A DNA stretch of 64,000 nucleotides from CAZSBB01 sp964605235 (GCA_964605235.1 CAZSBB010000035.1:1-64000); one strand, 5' to 3'. Shown: positions 22,158-30,254, counted from the first letter of the stretch. Notes: generated from the sequence alone by a model not told the origin. Program-made: numbers and translations.

Positions 22158-22520
22158 TTACTCCTGCCGCGGCGCGGTGTTGGTCGGGGATTGCAGATTC
22201 TGTTGCTCCAGCAGAATGCCCGTGAGCTGCGCCAACGCGGCAATCTGGCGCTGCTGCACGCTGACGATCGACAGCAGCTTGAGCAACAGCAACACCGTGA
22301 ACACCCCCAGCGCCATCACCAGCAGCGTGGCTTTTTCAATCTGCAGCACGCTCTCGGCCCACACCACCGCATCGGGCCAGACCACCAGCAGCAGCACCGG
22401 CAGCCCGAGCGTCAGGAACAGCAGCACATAGCGTTCCTTAAGCCGCTGGGCGCGCAGGCTGCGCAGGGTGAGCAGGGAAAGCACGACGACAAACAGCACA
22501 AGGATGAGGCTGCGAATCAT
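22158..22520 (-). CDS. DUF2304 membrane protein
   Basis: A 120-residue protein with three hydrophobic helices (starts near residues 4, 35 and 66) and a basic loop after the first. The C-terminal Gln/Asn-rich helix is probably cytosolic. DUF2304 proteins occur next to polyprenyl-phosphate glycosyltransferases and are thought to work with them at the membrane. Here the start overlaps the stop of such a gene (ATGA at 22517-22520), which supports the pairing. Confidence 0.85.
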   Translation of the reverse strand: MIRSLILVLFVVVLSLLTLRSLRAQRLKERYVLLFLTLGLPVLLLVVWPDAVVWAESVLQIEKATLLVMALGVFTVLLLLKLLSIVSVQQRQIAALAQLTGILLEQQNLQSPTNTAPRQE

Positions 22521-23275
22521 GGGGCGTTGACCTTATCCTGAGGCCAGGGCTGGCGCATGGTGTCCAGCAGCAGGGCGGTGGCGACTTTGATGACATAAAA
22601 CACGCCGCGCAGCATGGGAATGCTGGTTTGGCCGGTGGTGCGCTGTTCCATATGCACGGGCAACTCGGCGATGGCAAAGCCTGCCCGCAGCAGCAGCAGC
22701 ACGACCTCCGGCTCGGGGTAGTCGTCGGGATACCAATGGGCGAAGGCATGAATCACCCGCCGATTGGCGACCCGAAAGCCGCTGGTCACATCGGTGAACC
22801 ACTTGCCGCCCAGCATGCTGATCCACGTGCGCAGGATGCGAATGCCCAGCATGCGCGAGAACGTCTGGCTGTAGTCGTCCGGGCGCAGGAAGCGGGAGCC
22901 GATCACCAGGTCCGCCCCGGTGTCCTGCGCGTGTTGCAGCAGGCGCCGGACTTCGCTGGGCGGATGCTGACCATCGCCGTCCACCTGCACCGCCAGGTCG
23001 TAGCCGTGCATCGCGGCATAGCGGTAGCCCGTCTGCATCGCGCCGCCGATGCCCAGGTTGAACGGCAGGCTGACCACGACCGCGTCGGCGGGCACCAGGC
23101 GCGGGGTGGCGTCGGTGGAGCCGTCGTCGATCACCAGCACATCGGCTTCGGGCAGTTCCCGGCGGAGGTTCTCCACCACCCGCCCGATGGAGCCGGACTC
23201 ATTGAACGCGGGCACAATGACCAGACAGCGCGGCAGCTTGGCAGGTTGTGTGGGAGATTCACCCATCGCCGGCAT
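22517..23275 (-). CDS. Polyprenyl-phosphate glycosyltransferase (DPM1-like GT2)
   Basis: About 252 residues from the ATG at 23275 (or 23266). The frame continues to 23473, but that part runs through an intergenic palindromic repeat and has no homology to the family. Motifs: CLVIVPAFNESGSIG, VLVIDDGSTD, the DXD-like VQVDGDGQHPP, and the family's FTDVTSGFRVANRR. Enzymes of this group transfer a sugar from a nucleotide to a lipid carrier. It is coupled to DUF2304 and followed by a second GT2 gene. The carrier and sugar are unknown. Confidence 0.88.
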   Translation of the reverse strand: MPAMGESPTQPAKLPRCLVIVPAFNESGSIGRVVENLRRELPEADVLVIDDGSTDATPRLVPADAVVVSLPFNLGIGGAMQTGYRYAAMHGYDLAVQVDGDGQHPPSEVRRLLQHAQDTGADLVIGSRFLRPDDYSQTFSRMLGIRILRTWISMLGGKWFTDVTSGFRVANRRVIHAFAHWYPDDYPEPEVVLLLLRAGFAIAELPVHMEQRTTGQTSIPMLRGVFYVIKVATALLLDTMRQPWPQDKVNAP

Positions 23276-23334
23276 CAGGATAGCCGAAGGGCCGCCACGC
23301 GGGAATATGCTGGACCTGCCCAGCGGTTGGCTGG

Positions 23335-23450
23335 TACGAGCCGGAAGTGTCAGCGACGGGCAGGGCGCGTGGTGAGCGAGCGCCATCCGGTAAATTCCCA
23401 GGTGTGTGGTCGACGAGCGCCTTGCCCGTCGCTGACGCTTCCGGCTCGTA
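23335..23450. repeat. Long imperfect palindrome, TACGAGCCGGAAG family
   Basis: A 34-bp left arm (23335-23368) pairs with a right arm (23417-23450) with two mismatches, enclosing 48 bp. The arms start TACGAGCCGGAAG and contain GCGACGGGCA. It fills the gap between the divergent GT2 and receiver-like genes. A second copy lies at 51767-51884, and a related arm pair is nested inside the repeat between nrfH and nrfA. It is not flanked by any transposase. Confidence 0.85.
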
Positions 23451-23542
23451 CGTTCAGCACGTTCACCTGACATGGATTGACCCTGCCGCGCCGGTGCTTT
23501 ACGCTGCTGACGCGAATGCCGGGGCAGGATGGGAAGTTGGCT

Positions 23543-23929
23543 ATGGGCGAGCGCAACAAGGTATTACTGGTCGGCCACTGCGGCCCGGACGCGTACATGC
23601 TGCGCAGCAAGATGCGCCAGCTTTTCCCCGCCGCCACGGTGGAACTGGTCAATGACGATCAGACGCTCAATCAGCAGGCGGACGGGCAAACGCTGCTGCT
23701 GGTCAACCGTGTGCTCGACGGTGCGTTTGCCGTGGGTGACGGCGTCAGCCTGATTCGCCAGCAGCGTGCCGCCCACAACGGCGACGGCGCCGCGGCGATG
23801 CTGGTGTCCAACTTTCCTGAAGCTCAGGCCCAGGCGGTCGCGGCCGGGGCGCTGCCGGGGTTTGGTAAGGCGGAACTGGGAACAGCCGTGACGGAACAGC
23901 GGCTGCGCGAGGCCATGGATGCACATTGA
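23543..23929 (+). CDS. Receiver-like protein without phospho-acceptor Asp
   Basis: A 128-residue protein from the ATG at 23543. It begins KVLLVGHCGPDAYMLRSKMR and alternates hydrophobic strands and helices in the CheY pattern. The strand-3 position that normally carries the phosphorylated Asp reads LLLVNRVL, with Asn. A late GALPGFGKAEL resembles the end of a receiver, with its conserved Lys. Receiver-like fold is an inference. The stop overlaps the Nudix start by 11 bp, so the two are translationally coupled. The frame upstream to 23477 lies in a repeat and was not used. Confidence 0.65.
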   Translation: MGERNKVLLVGHCGPDAYMLRSKMRQLFPAATVELVNDDQTLNQQADGQTLLLVNRVLDGAFAVGDGVSLIRQQRAAHNGDGAAAMLVSNFPEAQAQAVAAGALPGFGKAELGTAVTEQRLREAMDAH

Positions 23930-24389
23930 CGAAAGCTGGTATCGCCCCGACCCCAAACTACCCGTGCGCCGGGTCACCGGCGGCGTGGTCTGTCGGGAAG
24001 AACGCGGCCACGTGCTGGTGGCGCTCTGCGGTGAACGCAAGAAAAGCGATTTCATCCTGCCCAAAGGCGGCATCGAAGCCGGCGAAACGCTCGAACAAGC
24101 CGCCCGCCGGGAAATCCTCGAGGAAGCCGGCTTCGCCAAGCTGCAGTTGCTCGGCGAACTGGCGCGCATCGGGCGCATGAACTTCCGCAAGACCGTCTGG
24201 TCCGACTGCACCTACTTCCTGTTCTACACCGACGAGGTGGATGTCACCCCGCACGAGCACCAGCGTCATATTGAGCCGCGCTGGTTCCCCATCGACCTGC
24301 TCCCGCCGATCTTCTGGCCCGAGCAGCGCAAACTGCTGACCGACAACGTTGAGAAAATCATCGACCTGGTGCTGCATCGCCCGCGCTGA
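23919..24389 (+). CDS. Nudix hydrolase (diadenosine/diphosphoinositol type)
   Basis: A 156-residue pyrophosphohydrolase. The full Nudix box is present: G50-x5-E56-x7-R64-E65-x2-E68-E69-x-G71, which binds the catalytic Mg2+ ions. LPKGG immediately before the box and the RRVTGGVVCRE start resemble the Ap4A/diphosphoinositol branch, but the substrate is not certain. It starts inside the end of the receiver-like gene. A long inverted repeat begins 12 bp after its stop. Confidence 0.88.
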   Translation: MHIDESWYRPDPKLPVRRVTGGVVCREERGHVLVALCGERKKSDFILPKGGIEAGETLEQAARREILEEAGFAKLQLLGELARIGRMNFRKTVWSDCTYFLFYTDEVDVTPHEHQRHIEPRWFPIDLLPPIFWPEQRKLLTDNVEKIIDLVLHRPR

Positions 24390-24400
24390 TGGAAAAGACT

Positions 24401-24512
24401 GTCACCACCGAGGCACAGAGAGCACAGAGGTGCAATACCATCGGCCGATCTGCATCACCTGCTGCTTCTCTCTGTGCGACCTGCTCGGTGTGCTCTGTGG
24501 CTCAGTGGTGAA
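24401..24512. repeat. Inverted repeat of the CACAGAG family
   Basis: The left arm at 24401-24430 (TCACCACCGAGGCACAGAG...) and right arm at 24484-24512 are imperfect reverse complements around about 53 bp of unrelated sequence. The same arm sequence flanks different centres at 48285-48398, 49926-50188 and 52674-52788. The family is intergenic only. Short in-frame reading gives HRGTESTE-type peptides, which are not genes. Confidence 0.8.
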
Positions 24513-24563
24513 ATGCCGGGCCACAACCGAGCGCTCCCGCCGCACTGCATCAACCGCAAGGGA

Positions 24564-25040
24564 ATGACCGCCATGCTGGCGACGATCGATCATGTCAACA
24601 TCGTGGTGCGCGACCTGGAAACCATGGTGCGGTTCTACCGCGATGTGCTGGGGATGGCCGTCACCAAGCGCGCGACCATCACCGGCAACTGGATCGAACA
24701 GGTCGTCGGGCTCAAGGATGTCGAAGCGCATGTGGTGTACCTCGACCTGCCGGCCGGCCCGCGTCTGGAACTGATCCAATACGTCCGCCCAGTCGGCACA
24801 GAGCCTGCAGGATTGGACCTGCCCAACACCCTGGGGCTGCGGCATCTGGCGTTCCGGGTGGAGGACATTGACGCTGTAGCGGCGCGGCTGACCGCAGCCG
24901 GGGTGAAGTTTTTCTCACCCGTGCAGACCGTGCCCGACAGCCAGGTGACCTACGCCGGCTCGGTGCGCAAACGGCTGGTGTACTTCGCGGATCCTGAAGG
25001 CACGCTGCTGGAACTGTGTTCGTACCGCACGCTTGGGTGA
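24564..25040 (+). CDS. VOC-family (glyoxalase/dioxygenase fold) protein
   Basis: About 158 residues from the ATG at 24564 (24573 is equally possible; AAGGG lies just upstream). It has the paired beta-alpha-beta-beta-beta modules of the vicinal-oxygen-chelate fold. Probable metal ligands are His in TIDHVNIVVRDLE, His in LRHLAFRVED and Glu in GTLLELCSY. The substrate cannot be read; relatives include glyoxalase I, methylmalonyl-CoA epimerase and fosfomycin-type enzymes. The frame upstream to 24474 runs through a repeat. Confidence 0.85.
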   Translation: MTAMLATIDHVNIVVRDLETMVRFYRDVLGMAVTKRATITGNWIEQVVGLKDVEAHVVYLDLPAGPRLELIQYVRPVGTEPAGLDLPNTLGLRHLAFRVEDIDAVAARLTAAGVKFFSPVQTVPDSQVTYAGSVRKRLVYFADPEGTLLELCSYRTLG

Positions 25041-25058
25041 TGCGGCCGCGCTCGGTGG

Positions 25059-27419
25059 TTACGGCGCGGCATGCACGATGAAGCTCACCTCGGCGGCGCC
25101 GGGGATGACCTCATGCCAGGGCGAAGTGGTTGCCGGTTGCAGGCCGCGCTGTGGCGCGGGGCGGAAGTGCTCAGGCACGCGCACGCGCCGGGGCAGGGCG
25201 GGCGCCGGGCCGCGCAGGGTCAGCCGCGCCGAGTTGTGGTCTTGCATTTCGACCTGCACTTCCACCTGCCCACCCGGCACGCGCAGCCGGCGCCAGGCGG
25301 TGGTGCCGTTGGCGACCAGCCAGGGCCACGGCAGCGCGCCCATCAACACCACCGCGCCTTTTTCCTGTTCGTGGTACAGGGCATTGATGAGCATCTGCTG
25401 TAAGCGCCCGTTGCCGCTGCCGTTGGGTTGCCACGGGTTGAACGCCGGCTCGTGCGGGGCATAGCGTTCCTGCACGGAGAACGTGTCGTTCGCCATGCCG
25501 TAGCGCAGCACCGTCAGCAGCGTGAGGAAGGCTTTTTTCCATTGGCCTTGCCGCAGGTAGACATCCTGCCAGAGCAATTCATTGACGCCGATGTACATGA
25601 CATGCGGCGTCATCGGCGCGGTGAAAGGTCCCCACGCGGCATGGGTTTCCATGTGGTTGATGTACGCCGGCCAGGCGGGATGATCCGCCGCCACCGCGCC
25701 GCAGAACAGCAGATGCGCCGCCCCGCACAGCACATCGAAGCCGGGGTAGATGTACTCGTCCGCCCGGCCGGTGGGCAGCGCCCGGCGGATGTTGCCGTCC
25801 GGCTCTGCCATCGCGGTGAGCGCCCGCGTGATGCGCCGGCGATAGTCCGCGCAGAATGCCGTCAGCTCCGTTGCCTGCGGATCGTCGAGCGACACGAGCA
25901 ATTGCGCAGCCCGCGCCAGCCCCCAGTAGGTGTACGCATCGGTGATGGCGTACGCCAACCCCACATCGCCATCGGTCGCCCGGCCAAACGGCATCAAACC
26001 CGACGCCAATGGCTCCGTGCCATCAGGCGCGATGCAGCGCGTGGCGAGCAACTGCGTGCGAATCCAACTGACCGCCCGGCGAATGCGCGGCAAAAAGGTC
26101 GGCAGGAAATCCGCATCCTCCGCACACAACGCATACTCGGCGGCCAACCCCAGCGCAGCACCGGTGGTGTTGAGCCAGCGCGGCCCCGTGGTGCCGATCG
26201 CGCCGTCCGCCGGCGCGAGGTCGCCTTCGGGCAGACAACCGCCATCCTGAAAGCTGAACAGGTGCGCCAGCGCCTGCCGCACCGCAGTGGTGTGCCCCAG
26301 CCGCAGCAGTGGCATCAGCATAAAGCAGGCTTCCCAGGTCCAGACGTAGAACCGTTCGGACGAGCCGCCTTGCGTGGGCATCAGCGTGTCGTCGCCGGGG
26401 AAGGACGCGAGCAGTTGCAGCGTGGAAAGGCGCGTGGCGTCCAACGCAGCACCCAGCCGTTCGCTGGCGCACTCCAACTGCGCATGGGGCAGATCGCACC
26501 ACTGGGACCAGTTTGTGACCGCTTGCGCCGGTGCAGTCACAGGATCGAGTTGATCGAGCAGCGCCAGCGCCGCCGGGCCGGCTTGCGTGGGTTCTGCCAG
26601 CAGAAGCAGCGAAAAGCTCGCCGTTGCGTTGGGCGCCAGCTCTGTCGTCAGTGTCAGCGCGGGGCCGGGTTCGCTCAGCAGCAGTTCGGGGCGAATGAAG
26701 CCCAGACGCTTGAGCTGCTCCTCATCCTCGCGCTGCGCCGGGCGTGTGGCGGGCGAGCCGTCGTACCACTGCGGTTGCCAGCTTCCGGGCACGAGCCGGG
26801 CGAAGCGCTGGCCCTCCAGCGTGAGGTAGCCCTGCTCCCACCCGCCGGCGGTGCAGTCGCGCCAGTTGTCGCGCGTCCATTGGTACGGCTCATAGTGGTA
26901 GGGGTCGGCATTGGCTTCCGGACGCTGATCGAGCTTGAGCCAGACCACCGGATGCCGCGTGGCTTTGCTGATGTTGCGCACGGTGAGTGTGACGGCAATG
27001 ACCGCTTGCGCTGCATCGGGTGCGGGCAGCGCTGCATATTGCACGGCATAATGCAGGCCGCGCCCCGGCGCGTCGGCGGTCACCACCGGATAGCGATCCT
27101 GCGCCAGCGTCATTCGCGTGGCGCGAAAGTCCACCAGCGCGGGGTTCTGCTCCAACGCCCACAGCAGCGCCCAGCGCGGCTGCGCCATCGCCGTGCGGGC
27201 GGGTTCCTCGGTGTCCAGACGCATGCCGCGGTACACCCGCCGCTGCACCAGCGCCAGCGACGGCTCCACCTGCACGAAGCATGAACCATGCGGCGGCTGC
27301 ACGGGTTGATGCGCGGTCATCGGCGGCGGCAAGCCCGGCTCGCGCCAGGCGCACAAGCTGGCCCAGGTCCATTGGTCCGCTTCCCGATAGCTGAGCAATT
27401 CGCGCATGTCGTGTTTCAT
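25059..27419 (-). CDS. Large cytoplasmic six-hairpin glycosidase-like protein
   Basis: A 786-residue protein with no signal peptide. The N-terminal third is strand-rich (about 30-300, with TLTVRNISKATRHPVVWLKL typical of a beta-sandwich). The following 400 residues are helical and rich in Trp/Tyr, with FYVWTWEACFMLMPLLRLGH, SFQDGGCLPEGD and YIYPGFDVL, resembling an (alpha/alpha)6 toroid as in glucoamylase- or trehalase-like enzymes. A C-terminal beta domain (about 700-786) follows. The glycosidase class is inferred from architecture only; the exact GH family is unknown. It is divergent from the FGGY kinase. Confidence 0.7.
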   Translation of the reverse strand: MKHDMRELLSYREADQWTWASLCAWREPGLPPPMTAHQPVQPPHGSCFVQVEPSLALVQRRVYRGMRLDTEEPARTAMAQPRWALLWALEQNPALVDFRATRMTLAQDRYPVVTADAPGRGLHYAVQYAALPAPDAAQAVIAVTLTVRNISKATRHPVVWLKLDQRPEANADPYHYEPYQWTRDNWRDCTAGGWEQGYLTLEGQRFARLVPGSWQPQWYDGSPATRPAQREDEEQLKRLGFIRPELLLSEPGPALTLTTELAPNATASFSLLLLAEPTQAGPAALALLDQLDPVTAPAQAVTNWSQWCDLPHAQLECASERLGAALDATRLSTLQLLASFPGDDTLMPTQGGSSERFYVWTWEACFMLMPLLRLGHTTAVRQALAHLFSFQDGGCLPEGDLAPADGAIGTTGPRWLNTTGAALGLAAEYALCAEDADFLPTFLPRIRRAVSWIRTQLLATRCIAPDGTEPLASGLMPFGRATDGDVGLAYAITDAYTYWGLARAAQLLVSLDDPQATELTAFCADYRRRITRALTAMAEPDGNIRRALPTGRADEYIYPGFDVLCGAAHLLFCGAVAADHPAWPAYINHMETHAAWGPFTAPMTPHVMYIGVNELLWQDVYLRQGQWKKAFLTLLTVLRYGMANDTFSVQERYAPHEPAFNPWQPNGSGNGRLQQMLINALYHEQEKGAVVLMGALPWPWLVANGTTAWRRLRVPGGQVEVQVEMQDHNSARLTLRGPAPALPRRVRVPEHFRPAPQRGLQPATTSPWHEVIPGAAEVSFIVHAAP

Positions 27420-27512
27420 CCGATGGCGATTGGACGATCATACGTCGCGGCTGCCCGTCGGCTGCGGGAGCAGATGAAATTTAACCGGCACGCCGGCGGC
27501 TAGACTGTCGGC

Positions 27513-29033
27513 ATGGCTGCATTACGCGCGGTACATGGGCTGGGCATCGACGTGGGCACCACCGCCTGCAAAGCGGTGCTGTTGACTGCCCGTGGTGAGG
27601 TCCTCGGCGCGGGCAGTGCGGACTATCCGTTGCTCACCGAACAGCCCGGCCAGGCGGCGCAGGACGTGGAAGTTGTGTGGCGCGGCGTCACTCACGCTGT
27701 GCATCAAGCATTATCCCACGCCCACGCTCAGCCTGATGCCGTGGCGCTCAGCGGCGCGATGCACAGCCTGCTGGGTGTGGATCAACAGGATCGCCCGTTG
27801 GGGCCGGCGCTCACCTGGGCGGACACGCAGGCACAAGCATGGATCACGGAGGCCGACCGCGCCCGGCATCAGCGCAGCGGTTGTCCCGCCGGTGCGATGT
27901 ACCATTCGCCGCGCTTGCGCTGGTGGGACGCCACGCGCCCCGGCTGGCGCGGCAGCATCGCCCGGCTGGTGGGGGTCAAGGATTTTCTGCTCCATCGACT
28001 GGTCGGCGCGTGGGTGACGGACTGCGCCAGCGCCTGTGCCACGGGTTTGCTCAACGTGCATACCGCCCGCTGGGATGAAGCGACGCTGGGCGAACTGGGC
28101 TGGGACGAGCAGCGTTTGCCGCGCGTCGCGTTGCCGACGCAGGTGGTGGGCCAGGTGACGGCGGACGCCGCGGCTGCGCTGGGCATCCCGGCGGGTTTGC
28201 CGGTGGCGGCGGGCTTGAGCGATGGCGCTGCCGCGAACCTCGGCGCAGGGGCGTGGGCAGGGCAGCGGGTCGCCATCACGCTGGGCACCAGCGGCGCGGT
28301 GCGCTATGTCGCGGATCAGCCGTTGCTCGATGAGCAGGGGCGGCACTGGTGTTACGCACTGGGCGCCGAGCGCTGGCTCTGCGGCGGGGCGATCAACAAC
28401 GCGGGACTGCTGATCAAATGGCTCGCCACGCGGTTCTTCAGCGAGATGTCCTGGCGCGAGGCTTTTGCCCACATGAGCGAGCTGATCGAGCGGACGCCGG
28501 CGGGCGCGGAAGGGTTGACGCTGCTGCCGTACCTGGCGGGGGAGCGTTGTCCGCACAACCGCGCGGACCTGACGGCAGCGCTGCATGGGTTGACGCTGAC
28601 GCATGGGCGGGCGCACCTGGCGCGGGCGGCGGCGGAGGCGATCGCGTATTGCATCGCCGATGTGTGGCAGGTGTTGCGCTTGGAGGGTGGTGAAATGGTT
28701 GGCGGAGGTTTGCATCCCCGGGCAGAGCCCGGGGCTAAGGGGGTTGAGGTGCGCTTGACCGGCGGGGTGACCAGTGGTCGGCCGTGGATGCAGGTGCTGG
28801 CGGATGTGCTGGGCGTGACCATCGTGCCGGTGCAGTCGGCGGATGCGTCAGCGCAGGGAGCCGGCGCGCTGGCGCTGCATGCGGCGGGGGCGCTGCGGGA
28901 GTTGGCGGATTACCAGCCGGGCGAGTTGGGTGAGCCGGTCAGTCCCCATGCAGCAAACCTCGCCAGTTATCAGCAGTGGCATCGGCATTTCCAGCATTTG
29001 GCGGCGTGGGCAAAGCGTCAGGATCATCACTGA
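27513..29033 (+). CDS. FGGY-family sugar kinase (gluconokinase-like)
   Basis: A 506-residue two-domain kinase. The N-terminal phosphate-binding loop is GIDVGTTACKAVLL. GAMHSLLGVDQQ and TWADTQ are the substrate-proximal motifs of the gluconokinase/xylulokinase branch, and VAITLGTSGAVR plus VRLTGGVTSGRPW complete the ATP site. An extra stretch, GGGLHPRAEPGAKG (about residues 397-410), precedes the second ATP loop. It is encoded by a copy of the genome's REP-like palindrome (28716-28738) inserted in frame. The last 95 bp overlap the 3' end of the opposite-strand hydrolase gene. Sugar specificity is uncertain. Confidence 0.88.
   Translation: MAALRAVHGLGIDVGTTACKAVLLTARGEVLGAGSADYPLLTEQPGQAAQDVEVVWRGVTHAVHQALSHAHAQPDAVALSGAMHSLLGVDQQDRPLGPALTWADTQAQAWITEADRARHQRSGCPAGAMYHSPRLRWWDATRPGWRGSIARLVGVKDFLLHRLVGAWVTDCASACATGLLNVHTARWDEATLGELGWDEQRLPRVALPTQVVGQVTADAAAALGIPAGLPVAAGLSDGAAANLGAGAWAGQRVAITLGTSGAVRYVADQPLLDEQGRHWCYALGAERWLCGGAINNAGLLIKWLATRFFSEMSWREAFAHMSELIERTPAGAEGLTLLPYLAGERCPHNRADLTAALHGLTLTHGRAHLARAAAEAIAYCIADVWQVLRLEGGEMVGGGLHPRAEPGAKGVEVRLTGGVTSGRPWMQVLADVLGVTIVPVQSADASAQGAGALALHAAGALRELADYQPGELGEPVSPHAANLASYQQWHRHFQHLAAWAKRQDHH
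28716..28738. repeat. REP-like palindrome inside the FGGY kinase coding region
   Basis: CCCCGGGC (28716-28723), AGA, GCCCGGGG (28727-28734), then CTAA. The right half is identical to the right half type seen at 5909-5922 and 30181-30194 (GGGGCTAA), whereas the left flank has lost its TTAG. The reading frame passes through it. Confidence 0.75.
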
Positions 29034-30069
29034 CCAGCGGCGCCAGCACCGGCAGACCATCGCTCCACAGCCCCACATAGGTGAAGTCCAATCCCAGCAG
29101 GTGGCGCAGCTCCGGTTGCGGATCCCGCGCCCGATCCCACAGCATGTCGAACGGCCGCCAGAGCTGATAAAAGTCCACGGCATCGGCATAGCGGACCCAG
29201 GCGCGGAAGTTGAGTCCCTTGGCGGTGCGCGCCTGCTTAAGCGTCTGCTCCCGGCCGCGCGGGATGATCATGTCGTCGTAACCCAGATGCAGCGCCATGG
29301 GGGCGAGGTGGCCGGCCGTCAGCAGCGGTTGGCCCCGGGTGTCGCTGCGCAGCAGGAGATAGCGTTTGTTCTGGCGCGGGATGAGCGTGGTTTCGCGGAA
29401 GATGCGTTTGGCGTCCCAGTCGCCCACGATGGGATCGCGGTCGCCTGCCACGACCAGCAGCAGCGTGTCGGCGGGCATCTGATCCAGGTGGTCGAGACTG
29501 AACAGCGAGGAGCGCCCCGGCTGCACGCTCATCACCGCGCCGGGGCGCGGGAGCGTCGGATCATTCGCCGCCGCGACGGCATACTTGGCGGCGAGCAACC
29601 CGCCGCAGGAATGGCCGAGGCTGGCGACATACAGCCGATTGGCGCGCTCGCCCAGCCGCTCGAAGGCGTCGCGGATGGACGCCAGCGCGCTGGGCAGGAA
29701 CAGGTCGGGACTGGTCAGCGGGCCGCCCTGATAGATGGGAAAAATCACCACCGCGCCGCTGCGCGCCAGGTGGTCGATCCATCCGCCGTACGCCACGGGG
29801 TCCGTCTCACCCCAACCGTGGAAGAACAGCACCACCGGCGGGGGGATGCTTGGTTCCGGGTCGGCCGGCCGAAAAATCCAATACTGCTCCAGCCCTTCGC
29901 CATAGCTGCTCTTGAGCACCGCGCCGTGCAGGTACGCGCTGCCACCGGGCCCGGACTCCGGCTGGGTGGGGGCGGTGATGCCAGTGGACGCCGGCGCGGT
30001 GGTTTGACCCCATGCCGGCGCCGTCAGCACCGCGAGCAAGGCGATCAGCATCAGGCGGGAACGAGACAA
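28939..30069 (-). CDS. Exported alpha/beta hydrolase (esterase/cutinase-like)
   Basis: 376 residues from a TTG at 30069, chosen because GGAGG lies 5 bases upstream. The ORF then opens with a signal peptide (MLIALLAVLTAPAWGQ) and a TTAPASTG linker. Catalytic features: VVLFFHGWGE oxyanion segment, nucleophile elbow GHSCGG, and the acid strand VVAGDRDPIVG. It is probably periplasmic or surface exposed and resembles PET-hydrolase/feruloyl-esterase-like alpha/beta hydrolases; the substrate is unknown. Its 3' end overlaps the FGGY kinase, and its ribosome-binding site abuts a long inverted repeat. Confidence 0.82.
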   Translation of the reverse strand: MSRSRLMLIALLAVLTAPAWGQTTAPASTGITAPTQPESGPGGSAYLHGAVLKSSYGEGLEQYWIFRPADPEPSIPPPVVLFFHGWGETDPVAYGGWIDHLARSGAVVIFPIYQGGPLTSPDLFLPSALASIRDAFERLGERANRLYVASLGHSCGGLLAAKYAVAAANDPTLPRPGAVMSVQPGRSSLFSLDHLDQMPADTLLLVVAGDRDPIVGDWDAKRIFRETTLIPRQNKRYLLLRSDTRGQPLLTAGHLAPMALHLGYDDMIIPRGREQTLKQARTAKGLNFRAWVRYADAVDFYQLWRPFDMLWDRARDPQPELRHLLGLDFTYVGLWSDGLPVLAPLVSDDPDALPTPPNAGNADATADNWRGLLHGD

Positions 30070-30083
30070 TAGAACCTCCGGAT

Positions 30084-30254
30084 CGGGTGATTGGTTGATT
30101 TGTGATTTGTTGATTTGAAATCGGCCAAGCAGGGTCTGCGAGTCCACAAACACGTGCGTGGACACTTAGCCCCGGGTCAATGACCCGGGGCTAAATGCAA
30201 GCGGATCACGTCAACAGATCACCACATCAACAAATCAACCAATCCATCACCCGG
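30084..30254. repeat. Nested inverted repeat: outer ATCAACAAATC arms around a REP-like palindrome
   Basis: The outer left arm at 30084-30117 (GGGTGATTGGTTGATTTG...) is complementary, with gaps, to the outer right arm at 30216-30254. Between them lie a short hairpin GTCCAC...GTGGAC (30142-30162) and the perfect 14-1-14 palindrome at 30166-30194 with TTAGCCCC ends. The right arm covers the stop codon of the redoxin gene and the left arm abuts the ribosome-binding site of the hydrolase. A related single ATCAACCAATC stretch occurs at 55399-55430. Confidence 0.78.

Noticed and set aside
22517..23473. Longer N-terminus for the DPM1-like glycosyltransferase
   Set aside because: The extra 66 codons translate a palindromic repeat and precede the normal start of the GT2 fold.
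24349..24567. Short frames reading HRGTESTE-type peptides in CACAGAG repeats
   Set aside because: The same peptide string appears wherever the repeat occurs; it is a by-product of the repeat, not a protein.
25428..27284. 618-codon frame antisense to the glycosidase-like gene
   Set aside because: Arg/Gln/Ala-rich shadow; the minus-strand gene has coherent strand/helix patterns and aromatic motifs.
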